From the NCBI GenBank assembly GCA_017613855.1, contig JAGACY010000096.1, positions 1 through 7,152 of the forward strand: DNA of 7,152 nucleotides. The letters run 5' to 3'. Positions within the stretch are counted from its first letter, which is position 1; every line of letters begins with the position of its first letter. This document shows positions 1-5,373 of this stretch, piece after piece. This stretch comes from Pseudomonadota bacterium (GTDB lineage Bacteria > Myxococcota > Bradymonadia > UBA4248). A model generated the notes under the pieces. It did not search any database. It worked only from the letters and a program-made list of their open reading frames with translations, and was not told the DNA's origin. A program made the translations under genes and the position numbers.

Positions 1-2
1 CC

Positions 3-71
3 CATTTCGCACTGGTTGGTGAAGACGTAAGTATTCATCAATTAAAAGAATATGGGTTCCAAGGGACTTAG
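3..71 (+). CDS. Possible 3' end of an unidentified upstream gene (partial)
   Basis: One frame is open from the window edge to a TAG at 69-71 and gives the tail HFALVGEDVSIHQLKEYGFQGT. The residue mix looks like real protein, and the stop falls in the loop of a perfect hairpin (59-79), as stop codons elsewhere in this window also lie within hairpins. In many exbD operons the gene upstream is exbB/tolQ, but this tail does not look like an ExbB C-terminus, and I do not recognise it. A second frame also stays open briefly (to a TAA at 28-30), so the choice of frame is uncertain. Only 22 codons are visible. Confidence 0.3.
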   Translation, partial: HFALVGEDVSIHQLKEYGFQGT

Positions 72-102
72 TCCCTTGGCGGGGTCCGGGGCAGCGCCCC
101 GG
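59..102. repeat. Tandem pair of perfect hairpins between the upstream tail and exbD
   Basis: Two inverted repeats sit 6 nt apart. The first (59-79) has 9-bp arms CCAAGGGAC/GTCCCTTGG around a TTA loop. The second (86-102) has 7-bp GC-rich arms CCGGGGC/GCCCCGG around AGC. Neither is followed by a T-tract, so this is not a classical intrinsic terminator, although it could end or attenuate upstream transcription. The GGGGTCCGGGG core resembles GC-rich palindromic elements scattered between genes in many bacteria; that this is a dispersed family is inference, since only one copy is in the window. Its right end lies 47 nt before the exbD start. Confidence 0.6.
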
Positions 103-149
103 CTGAATAGTTACATTATTAGAATCATACCCTTTCGTCGCTCTCACTC

Positions 150-686
150 ATGGCTGCTGGAAAACTCAGTGATATCAATGTGACGCCGCTTGTGGACGTC
201 CTTCTTGTACTGCTCATCATCTTTATGGTGACGACGGCAGCATCCGAACAGGAGCGCCTTGAGCAGAAAAAACAGGAAAGTGTGCAGGAAAAGACCGAAT
301 CACTTGTATCGCTCAATTTGCCGATTACGCCGGATAATGATTATTTGGCCGATCCCGATACTTCGAAACTCGTCGTCGTCATCGATAAGAATTTACGTGT
401 ATTTGTCGTACGCGGACTCTCGAGTGTCGGAGGGCAGGATCCCATTGCCGACTGTTCCAAAACGCGCGATCCATCACAGTGGCAGCCGTGTTTCGATATT
501 ATTGTCAAAACATTGGGACAAAATCAGCGTATGATTAAAGAAGGGCTCTATCTCGAAGCCGATGCTGACGCTCCCTATGGTTTTGTTTCGGGCGTACTTC
601 AGGCATTTCGTGGTTTGGGGCTTCAGAGCGTCGATATTGTCACAGATCCCAATTTTGCCAACGTATTAGAGGCTGATCATGAGTAA
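150..686 (+). CDS. exbD: ExbD/TolR-family biopolymer transport protein
   Basis: This is the inner-membrane subunit of an ExbB-ExbD (TolQ-TolR, MotA-MotB-like) proton channel that powers a periplasm-spanning TonB/TolA-type protein. The protein has 178 aa. A short cytoplasmic tail carries the family signature SDINVTPLVDV (residues 7-17), followed by one membrane helix (about 14-31). Asp16 matches the helix aspartate known to carry protons in the family. A charged Gln/Glu/Lys-rich linker (33-52) leads to the periplasmic domain (about 53-172), with the typical LVVVIDKN strand and the end LYLEADADAPYGFVSGVLQA...VDIVTDP. Cys102 and Cys114 in the periplasmic domain could form a disulfide. The ATG at 150 is the only usable start, because an in-frame TAG lies at 120-122, yet no Shine-Dalgarno sequence precedes it. 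The end overlaps the next gene by 8 nt (ATGAGTAA), so the two are translationally coupled. The ExbB partner is not visible. Confidence 0.93.
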   Translation: MAAGKLSDINVTPLVDVLLVLLIIFMVTTAASEQERLEQKKQESVQEKTESLVSLNLPITPDNDYLADPDTSKLVVVIDKNLRVFVVRGLSSVGGQDPIADCSKTRDPSQWQPCFDIIVKTLGQNQRMIKEGLYLEADADAPYGFVSGVLQAFRGLGLQSVDIVTDPNFANVLEADHE

Positions 687-1638
687 AGATATCCATCAGC
701 CTACTGCGGGCGAAAGACTTATCAGCGGTATCGTTACGATTGCAGTGCATACCGTCGTTTTCCTGCTTTTCATTTTGAGCTCCGGTTCAGAAAAGACAGA
801 TCTTAATGGCAATGCTTCCGAAAAAGAGACTATTTTCTGTCGTTACATTGAAAATGGCCGCATGTTTACCGTCGAAGTGAGTGCGGTTGACTGGCAGGAT
901 GCTGAAGAGATCGTCTGCGGATCGCACATGCGCGATGTTCGCATGGGCGCGCTCTTGCTCGAAGGGGCTCAGCTCATTCTCGATGGTGCCTCCAATGATG
1001 TAGTATTGGCTCAGCGCGAGAGCTGTTCCTGCTCGAAGGAAGAACGTGTGCCGATTTTACAGGATATTGGCATCGTTCAGGCTCCGAGACTTGGCGCCGA
1101 AACCAGAAAGACCGCGCTCCCGCGTATTATCAATACGCCCGAGCAAACTGAGGCCAATACTGTGACTACGGTCAAATCGACGACACCGCAGAAAGAAAAG
1201 AAGAAAACCGCTAAGGAACCCAATCTCGATAATCTGCTCAATGCTGCGAGCAATTTTGATGAGGCCAGGCCAATCAGCGATGTCGATCCCGGGGGATCTG
1301 CTGATGGTTCCAGACTTTCCAAATCCGCTACCGGATCGGGCGATCCCTATCTGCAAAAGATTAAGGCAAAACTCGACAATAACATGAATGCACCTGCCAG
1401 TATTCCAAAGGCAAAAATGCAAAAACTCAAAGCCAAGATCTGGATCCGAATCGGTGAAAATGGGGTCGTTTGGAATTGGGATTTCTATTCAAAAAGCGGT
1501 GATGCGGCCTTCGATAAAATGATCGAAGAATGCATTAAGAATTTTAAAATGGGTGGAAATATGAAATTCCCGATTCCACCCGATAACTGGAAACTTCAGC
1601 CTATTCCCATTACCGTCGAAGGCAGTGAGATTAGATAA
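679..1638 (+). CDS. TonB/TolA-like energy transducer with C-terminal TonB-type domain
   Basis: This 319-aa protein is probably the periplasm-spanning partner of ExbD, passing energy to outer-membrane or envelope clients. After a short cytoplasmic tail there is one membrane helix (about 16-34). A membrane-proximal segment (about 48-120) contains Cys54, Cys80 and a Cys116-Ser-Cys118 pair. A low-complexity linker (about 155-220) includes a Lys-rich patch (171-179) and a Gly/Ser hinge GSGDPYL (219-225). The C-terminal domain (about 222-315) has the TonB/TolA pattern: a helix YLQKIKAKLDNNM, a strand AKIWIRIGENGVVWNWDF, then SGDAAFDKMIEECIKNF and a proline-rich FPIPPDNW. AGAGG at 668-672, 6 nt before the ATG, is a good ribosome site inside the exbD end. 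It might be called tonB or tolA, but the client is unknown, so no symbol is given. Confidence 0.85.
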   Translation: MSKDIHQPTAGERLISGIVTIAVHTVVFLLFILSSGSEKTDLNGNASEKETIFCRYIENGRMFTVEVSAVDWQDAEEIVCGSHMRDVRMGALLLEGAQLILDGASNDVVLAQRESCSCSKEERVPILQDIGIVQAPRLGAETRKTALPRIINTPEQTEANTVTTVKSTTPQKEKKKTAKEPNLDNLLNAASNFDEARPISDVDPGGSADGSRLSKSATGSGDPYLQKIKAKLDNNMNAPASIPKAKMQKLKAKIWIRIGENGVVWNWDFYSKSGDAAFDKMIEECIKNFKMGGNMKFPIPPDNWKLQPIPITVEGSEIR

Positions 1639-1670
1639 TTCGTAATGCGCAATTCGTAATGCTCAATTGA
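1637..1670. repeat. 14-bp tandem repeat, about 2.4 copies, with a diverged copy at 1726-1737
   Basis: The unit AATTCGTAATGCGC (1637-1650) is followed directly by AATTCGTAATGCTC (1651-1664, one mismatch) and a partial third unit starting AATT. The array overlaps the TAA of the TonB-like gene. A related piece, TAGTGCGCAATT (1726-1737), matches 1643-1654 at 11 of 12 positions. Short AATTCGTAATG-type repeats are common noncoding spacer repeats in some genomes. No function is visible. Confidence 0.6.
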
Positions 1671-1683
1671 ATGAAAAAGCTCA

Positions 1684-1712
1684 AATCTGCCTCTAAAGCT
1701 AAGAGACAGATT
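1684..1712. terminator. Weak hairpin downstream of the exbD/TonB-like pair
   Basis: Arms AATCTGCCTCT and AGAGACAGATT pair over 11 positions with one mismatch around a 7-nt loop. The stem lies 45 nt after the stop of the TonB-like gene and is the only stem seen there that could end the transcript. The downstream bases (GATCTTGAAT) have no T-tract, so terminator activity is a guess. Confidence 0.3.
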
Positions 1713-1716
1713 GATC

Positions 1717-1745
1717 TTGAATGCATAGTGCGCAATTAAGATAGT
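1717..1745 (+). promoter_or_regulatory. Possible sigma70-type promoter for the TPR gene
   Basis: TTGAAT (1717-1722) and GATAGT (1740-1745) are spaced 17 nt apart, and each matches 4 of 6 consensus bases. It is the best pair I found between the TonB-like gene and the TPR gene. A transcript from here would carry the large hairpin at 1814-1856 in its leader. Four-of-six matches arise often by chance. Confidence 0.25.
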
Positions 1746-1813
1746 GATGTACATAAATTTGTGCCTTTACAGATAAGGCCTACCTCAGATGCTTTTCTTT
1801 CGGAAGGGGGATC

Positions 1814-1856
1814 GGGGGAAACCTCTTCTTTTGGCACAAAAGAAAAGGTTTCCCCC
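1814..1856. repeat. Long inverted repeat (20-bp arms, 3-nt loop) upstream of the TPR gene
   Basis: GGGGGAAACCTCTTCTTTTG (1814-1833) and CAAAAGAAAAGGTTTCCCCC (1837-1856) pair over 20 positions with one mismatch around GCA. The stem ends 16 nt before the TPR start and 7 nt before its AAAGGA ribosome site. No T-tract follows. It could be a dispersed palindromic repeat unit, a leader structure that affects translation, or both. The G-rich flank (GGAAGGGGGATC) just upstream may belong to the same element. I saw no terminal direct repeat or target duplication, so a transposable element cannot be claimed. Confidence 0.7.
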
Positions 1857-1872
1857 GCAATAAAGGAAAAAT

Positions 1873-2862
1873 ATGGACGAAAAAATTCAGGAAATCATTC
1901 AGAACCTCGAAAAAGACTTTAATGGCGATATCAATCACGATGTCGAGATTCTCCGCAATTATTGCCGGTCCCTCGAAAGAACCGAAGAAAATCTCAAGAT
2001 CGTAACGTACATTGGTCGCTATGCTTCCGAGAAATTTCCCGAGGCCGATGCTGTCAAAGAAGCGAAAGCATTTGAAGACAAACTCGTCGAGTTTCAGGAA
2101 AAAGTCATGCAGGCACAGACTTTGATGCGCGAGAAGAAATTTGAAGATGCCGTCAAAGCTTTTGATGAGATCATCGGTGAAGTTCAGCCACCCAAAGATG
2201 AGAGCAAATACATTTGTTCATTCAATCACCCATTCGAAGAAATGCTCTTTCGGGCACGCAATAAAGATAAACCTATCGAAAAAATCTCCAACCTGCCCGA
2301 GGTTTTGTATTATCAAAAGGGATGTGCCTGGTTTGAGCTCAAAGACTATGACAAGGCCGAAGAATCGCTGAATCATGCGTTGGAACTCTCTCCGGTCAAT
2401 ACCATGATTTTCTTTGAACTGATGCAGATTGCACGCATTCGTCAGGATTACGATAAAGTGCGCGAACTGCTCAAACAATGCTATCAGTTTCTTTATACGC
2501 GCCATCAGCTTGCCAGATTCTATCGCGAACATGCGGCACTCGCTATGCTCGACAGCAAGTTTGAATTGGCAAATGCTCTGATTTATTTGAGCATGGATTA
2601 TGAAGATACGCCCCAGGTTCGCGCACAACTCAATTCATTGGCCAAGAATCGCGGCGTCGATCTTTCCAAACCCAAAGTCGAAACCGTCAAACAGCGCCTC
2701 AGTGCTGCGAATATTCCCGTTGGGCCCGACCCTGCTGTTTATGGGTTGGCGATTGATATCGGCAATCAGACGAAAAAAGCCTATCCCGAAGTGGCTCGCA
2801 TGGCTTATGGCATTGCATACGATATTACCCATTATGAGCCGCTGCTCAGGGAATTACAGTAA
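1873..2862 (+). CDS. Cytoplasmic tetratricopeptide-repeat protein, function unknown
   Basis: This 329-aa protein has no signal peptide or membrane segment, so it is probably cytoplasmic. The N-terminal about 75 residues are helical and highly charged. A TPR-like helix pair is seen at about 78-104 (MQAQTLMREKKFEDAVKAFDEI), and a clear canonical TPR at about 142-175, with YYQKGCAWFELKDYDKAEESL then NHALELSPVN. More divergent helix pairs continue to about 250. The last about 50 residues (from NIPVGPDPAVYG) are a separate, unrecognised tail. TPRs form superhelical protein-binding surfaces, so a scaffold or adaptor role is likely, but no partner is indicated. The start is well supported: AAAGGA (1862-1867) precedes the ATG at normal spacing. 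The gene stands alone, separated from the ExbD pair by 234 nt and convergent with rsmG. Confidence 0.85.
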   Translation: MDEKIQEIIQNLEKDFNGDINHDVEILRNYCRSLERTEENLKIVTYIGRYASEKFPEADAVKEAKAFEDKLVEFQEKVMQAQTLMREKKFEDAVKAFDEIIGEVQPPKDESKYICSFNHPFEEMLFRARNKDKPIEKISNLPEVLYYQKGCAWFELKDYDKAEESLNHALELSPVNTMIFFELMQIARIRQDYDKVRELLKQCYQFLYTRHQLARFYREHAALAMLDSKFELANALIYLSMDYEDTPQVRAQLNSLAKNRGVDLSKPKVETVKQRLSAANIPVGPDPAVYGLAIDIGNQTKKAYPEVARMAYGIAYDITHYEPLLRELQ

Positions 2863-2901
2863 ACAGTGAGACGTTTCACGAAACGTCTCTACTGTTTACT
2901 G
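2857..2901. terminator. Shared hairpin spanning the stop codons of the convergent TPR gene and rsmG
   Basis: The 5' arm (2857-2877 approx.) contains CAGTAAACAGT then GAGACGTTTC; the 3' arm (2880-2901) contains GAAACGTCTC then T and ACTGTTTACTG. Pairing covers 21 positions with a single-base bulge and effectively a CACG loop. It holds the TAA of the TPR gene (2860-2862) and the TAG of rsmG (2889-2891), plus the last codons of both. Placement between convergent genes fits a bidirectional terminator, but neither direction has a T-tract after the stem, so termination could depend on another mechanism. It may instead protect 3' ends. Confidence 0.7.
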
Positions 2902-3554
2902 CAATGCACTACCGCATAAACCCGTTGGTTCTCATTTAACAGACCTGTCGTCTGATAGCCATAATGGGACAAATCCACATCATCCCAATCCCTTTGGGAT
3001 ACGAGACAGGCAATGGCAGACCCATGTTCTGCCCATTGCTTTGTGAGTGTGAGCCATTCGGGCAGGGGAGCAAAGGCCTTCGATATCACCATTTGGGGTG
3101 TTTCCTGCAATTCAAGTGATTCGATTCGGCATTTATGGATTTGGAGTTTGGTCAGTCCAAGTTCACGTTCGGCAAGGCGCAAAAAAGCGTAGCGTTTTGT
3201 ACGTGGCTCCACGAGAATGATTTCCGTTTCCGGGCATAGAATCTTAATGGGAATGCCCGGAAATCCTGCCCCTGTACCAATGTCGAGCATAGAAGTGCCT
3301 GGTTTTTGGACACGCAGGATTTGTAAAGAATCGACAAACAAGGATTCGACCAATTGTTTTGGGGTCGAAAATCCCGTCAGGTTTGTCTGTTTTTGGGCAT
3401 GCAAAAGCAACTCAATATATCGTTCAAAACGTGAACCAGCCTCTGTATGCCATGCAATCCCGGATGTCTGGCACCAATCTGCAAGCGCAGCAACAGCCTG
3501 TGTTATCTCTCTGTCCATAAAGTAAAGACGTGCATTGGCACGTCTCTTATTCAT
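2889..3554 (-). CDS. rsmG: 16S rRNA (guanine527-N7)-methyltransferase RsmG (GidB)
   Basis: RsmG is the SAM-dependent enzyme that methylates N7 of G527 in 16S rRNA helix 18; loss of it is known to give low-level streptomycin resistance. The 221-aa frame has the family order: NLT (58-60), the VDSL segment (74-77), the SAM-binding motif DIGTGAGFPGIP (91-102), acidic LVEPRTKRYAFL (114-125), and SKAFAPLPEW (158-167), which corresponds to the usual SRAFASL. The usual His of the HxxDS motif appears to be Leu (SLFVDS). The start is uncertain. ATG at 3554 is the longest, with only weak AAAAGA upstream; ATG at 3518 would give 209 aa, closer to the usual about 207, and would leave the palindrome 3526-3545 outside the gene. 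It lies last in a run of minus-strand genes, 52 nt after the exported 160-aa protein with a hairpin between. Many genomes place rsmG beside mnmG or parA; neither is here. Confidence 0.95.
   Translation of the reverse strand: MNKRRANARLYFMDREITQAVAALADWCQTSGIAWHTEAGSRFERYIELLLHAQKQTNLTGFSTPKQLVESLFVDSLQILRVQKPGTSMLDIGTGAGFPGIPIKILCPETEIILVEPRTKRYAFLRLAERELGLTKLQIHKCRIESLELQETPQMVISKAFAPLPEWLTLTKQWAEHGSAIACLVSQRDWDDVDLSHYGYQTTGLLNENQRVYAVVHCSKQ
3526..3545. repeat. Perfect inverted repeat at the 5' end of rsmG
   Basis: AGACGTGC (3526-3533) and GCACGTCT (3538-3545) are perfect 8-bp arms around ATTG. The repeat lies between the two candidate rsmG starts (3554 and 3518). If translation begins at 3518, this is a leader hairpin 8 nt upstream that could limit ribosome access; otherwise it encodes part of the N-terminal dozen residues. 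The outer bases AGACGT/ACGTCT are shared with the hairpin at the other end of rsmG (2857-2901). Confidence 0.5.
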
Positions 3555-3571
3555 AACAAGTCTTTTGGGGG

Positions 3572-3593
3572 CAGCTGTGCGATAGCACAGCTG
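3572..3593. terminator. Perfect hairpin between the 160-aa exported protein gene and rsmG
   Basis: CAGCTGTGC (3572-3580) and GCACAGCTG (3585-3593) are perfect 9-bp arms with a GATA loop. On the minus strand it begins 13 nt after the stop of the 160-aa protein (3607-3609) and 17 nt before the rsmG ATG at 3554. In that direction it is followed by CCCCCAAAAG, with no T-tract. It may end or attenuate the upstream transcript ahead of rsmG, but intrinsic termination is not assured. Confidence 0.5.
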
Positions 3594-3606
3594 ACATCCC
3601 TATTTC

Positions 3607-4089
3607 TTACTCTTCTGCTGCACTGATTGCCGATATAATTGTTCCGTCCGGCATCGTAAAGCCATAGACGGCAACGTCAAATACACCAGAAACATAGCTG
3701 ACCGGTGCAGCTTCGAACGTAATCATCGTACCGGATCCCTCGGGGGTAATCTGCGCATAATGATGTTCATTCTGGAAACCAACGATCATCTGGTACATCT
3801 CTATGCTGGTTTGTTTAGTCAGCCCCATGATAATCTGATCGCCAAGCGTTTGTTTCTTGTCGTACATATCTGCCAGTTTCTTGATGACTTTGTCATACGA
3901 TTCCGTGACATGGTAGATATGTTTCAAGGTATTCCATTCGCCTGTCACTTCGACATTGGTCACCGTAAAGGGCAGCTGAAGATAGGGCTCATGAATATCG
4001 CTAAAATCGTAGGTCTGCTTGGCCATTGAGGTTAAAGGTACGGCAAGCAGGCACGCTGCAAACACAGCACTGATGATGCGCTTGGTCAT
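3607..4089 (-). CDS. Exported protein of unknown function, 160 aa
   Basis: The N-terminus is a clear Sec signal peptide: basic MTKR, a hydrophobic core ISAVFAACLLAVPLT, and a likely cut after SMA (residue 23), leaving a mature protein of about 137 aa. It has no lipobox or further membrane helix, so it is probably periplasmic or secreted. The mature part starts with aromatic and acidic residues, continues with a central helical stretch (about 62-104, rich in Lys, Asp and Met) and ends in strand-like segments around residues 121-150. No cysteines remain after the signal peptide. I do not recognise the family. The start is supported by GGAG about 9 nt upstream. It follows the 86-aa gene by 21 nt and should be co-transcribed with it. 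Confidence 0.8.
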   Translation of the reverse strand: MTKRIISAVFAACLLAVPLTSMAKQTYDFSDIHEPYLQLPFTVTNVEVTGEWNTLKHIYHVTESYDKVIKKLADMYDKKQTLGDQIIMGLTKQTSIEMYQMIVGFQNEHHYAQITPEGSGTMITFEAAPVSYVSGVFDVAVYGFTMPDGTIISAISAAEE

Positions 4090-4110
4090 CTTATGACTCC
4101 AGATCCGTTG

Positions 4111-4371
4111 TTAGAAAATGGGGTATTTACCTTGTTCACCGAGTGGAACAAAAATCGTATCGTTGATGGCACGTTCCAAAATGTTGGTGGCTGCTGCTTC
4201 GGCACCGCAGCGTGTCACGAAAGCTTTTTTGCTTTCTTCCATGTTTTCCGCCAATGCTTCAAAGAAATTGTCTTCTTCAAAGCTCTTCAGAATTTCATCT
4301 TTATGGTAAACCGCCGTATCCGATGCGGTTGCGCGTGCAGTACGTTCACTGCGTTTTAAATCAAATGCCAT
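4111..4371 (-). CDS. Small soluble protein of unknown function, 86 aa
   Basis: A highly charged, mostly helical-looking protein with no signal peptide or membrane segment and a single Cys55. Residues 25-52 are an acidic helix (KDEILKSFEEDNFFEALAEN); the last about 12 residues (VPLGEQGKYPIF) look extended. No known family comes to mind. The ATG has AAAGGA about 8 nt upstream, a good ribosome site, and a candidate promoter lies 62-90 nt further upstream, so this is a believable gene despite its size. The 21-nt gap to the exported protein gene suggests a two-gene unit. Possible roles are a cytoplasmic partner or regulator of that gene, but nothing in the sequence shows this. Confidence 0.7.
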   Translation of the reverse strand: MAFDLKRSERTARATASDTAVYHKDEILKSFEEDNFFEALAENMEESKKAFVTRCGAEAAATNILERAINDTIFVPLGEQGKYPIF

Positions 4372-4432
4372 AATGGTTATCCTTTTTATTTGTCATGGGT
4401 CGTCTGCAAAGTGCAAACGATACCATCGTGTA

Positions 4433-4461
4433 ATTTCTCAGAAATGATACCTTTTTGTCAA
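4433..4461 (-). promoter_or_regulatory. Candidate promoter with operator-like palindrome for the 86-aa/160-aa gene pair
   Basis: Read on the minus strand, a perfect TTGACA -35 box (4456-4461) is followed after 17 nt by AGAAAT (4433-4438), a weak -10 matching 3 of 6 bases. The -10 is one arm of a perfect palindrome ATTTCTGAGAAAT (4433-4445, 6-bp arms, one central base), where a dimeric repressor could bind. A near-identical direct pair, AAACGATACC (4415-4424) and AAATGATACC (4442-4451) as written on the + strand, lies 27 nt apart around it. The consensus -35 and position favour a promoter; the weak -10 would suit a regulated one. The regulator is unknown. Confidence 0.45.
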
Positions 4462-4484
4462 TGTTTATTCGTGTTTGGCAAGTG

Positions 4485-5306
4485 TTAGAAAGTCATCTTC
4501 AGACCTGCACTCATCGGCGTCAGATGGAACGAAATCTGTACGTTGTCTTCATCAAAATGGGTGTACTTATATCCGTAAATGCCGCCTAATATCGCGCCGC
4601 CCACGAGCATCACCAATCCTGATCCAAGAAAAGCATAACCGGCTACGTTGGTGTTGCTGTATTTGGATGGGGAGGAATTCGTTTCACCCATAGGGTCGGG
4701 AGTTTGGGCTAATATGCAATCATAATATTCGTCTGTCGGCAGATTAATATCACATGCGAGCGGGTCTTGAGTGATTTCCGAATCCTTTGAATTGCTATCT
4801 TTATTGGGGATAGCAGCGAGACTGGCACCCACAATCGTCAGAACCGTTCCTGCAATGGCGACGCCAATTCCGCTCCACATGGCAGCTTTATATTCATTCT
4901 TAAACTTTATAAGATTGGTTCTGACGGAAGTCTCCCCCATCACAATGGTTTCCAATTCTTTGCGTTTTCTTTTGATACTTTCTTCGTTCTCTTTCGACGT
5001 TGCCATGTGGGTCGTGCCATCACTCGCCTTTAAAATATATTCCAGGGCTTTGCTGTTGTCCCCAAGTTCCTGATAATTGGAGGCAATATAATAATTTAAT
5101 GCCGGCGAACGGTCACACTTTGAGGTCATTTTGAGGCCAATCTCCAGCGATTGCTCGTAATCGCCGTGATCGTGAAAAGCCGCAACATCGATGAGATTGC
5201 GTCTCCATTCCTCATCTTTTGAAATGTCATCGCAGTCTGCAAAAGCCTGGCTCGGTAACAAAAAGAAAAGAGCCGCAGCTGCAGCATAATGAATTCTCTT
5301 TTTCAT
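4485..5306 (-). CDS. Exported TPR-like protein with two C-terminal hydrophobic helices
   Basis: This 273-aa protein starts with a signal peptide (MKKRIHY then a hydrophobic core; likely cut after AFA, residue 23). The next part (about 34-95) is helical and TPR-like, clearest at 69-93 (ALNYYIASNYQELGDNSKALEYI). A charged helix (105-140) leads to a first hydrophobic Gly/Ala segment (about 143-166), an acidic, Ser-rich loop with Cys185 and Cys197 (167-221), and a second Gly-rich hydrophobic segment (222-246). The C-terminus, QISFHLTPMSAGLKMTF, ends in Phe with alternating hydrophobics, as in outer-membrane strands. Similar layouts are common among uncharacterised myxobacterial envelope proteins. 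The ATG at 5306 is chosen because it begins the signal peptide; a longer frame from 5429 would put 41 unrelated residues, partly encoded by the 5374-5411 palindrome, in front of it. No strong ribosome site is visible. Confidence 0.8.
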   Translation of the reverse strand: MKKRIHYAAAAALFFLLPSQAFADCDDISKDEEWRRNLIDVAAFHDHGDYEQSLEIGLKMTSKCDRSPALNYYIASNYQELGDNSKALEYILKASDGTTHMATSKENEESIKRKRKELETIVMGETSVRTNLIKFKNEYKAAMWSGIGVAIAGTVLTIVGASLAAIPNKDSNSKDSEITQDPLACDINLPTDEYYDCILAQTPDPMGETNSSPSKYSNTNVAGYAFLGSGLVMLVGGAILGGIYGYKYTHFDEDNVQISFHLTPMSAGLKMTF

Positions 5307-5347
5307 CGGTAGTATCAGAGTGTGTGGATGGTTTGGTGCGCGGGCTT

Positions 5348-5362
5348 TTTGCCGTTGGCAAA
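5348..5362. repeat. Short hairpin in the rsgA-downstream spacer
   Basis: TTTGCC and GGCAAA (6-bp arms, 3-nt loop) lie between the rsgA stop and the start of the exported TPR-like protein. On the minus strand it follows the larger palindrome 5374-5411 and is followed by AAGCCC, not a T-tract. It may be part of the same 3' structure of the rsgA transcript. A stem this short can arise by chance. Confidence 0.3.
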
Positions 5363-5373
5363 TACGCCCTGCG

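Noticed and set aside
1057..1422. Long open frame on the minus strand opposite the TonB-like gene
   Set aside because: It is antisense to a well-supported coding region, has low-complexity Ser/Leu/Arg composition and no ribosome site; it is a shadow frame.
1801..1872. Riboswitch in the TPR gene leader
   Set aside because: The leader holds one simple long stem and no conserved aptamer core that I recognise.
3217..3525. Open frame on the + strand opposite rsmG
   Set aside because: It is antisense to a clear methyltransferase gene and shows no protein-like motif of its own.
4093..4359. Open frames on the + strand opposite the 86-aa gene
   Set aside because: They are rich in Phe, Cys and Ser as expected from reverse-complement reading, with no ribosome site. 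The minus frame has a good ribosome site and leads into the exported protein gene.
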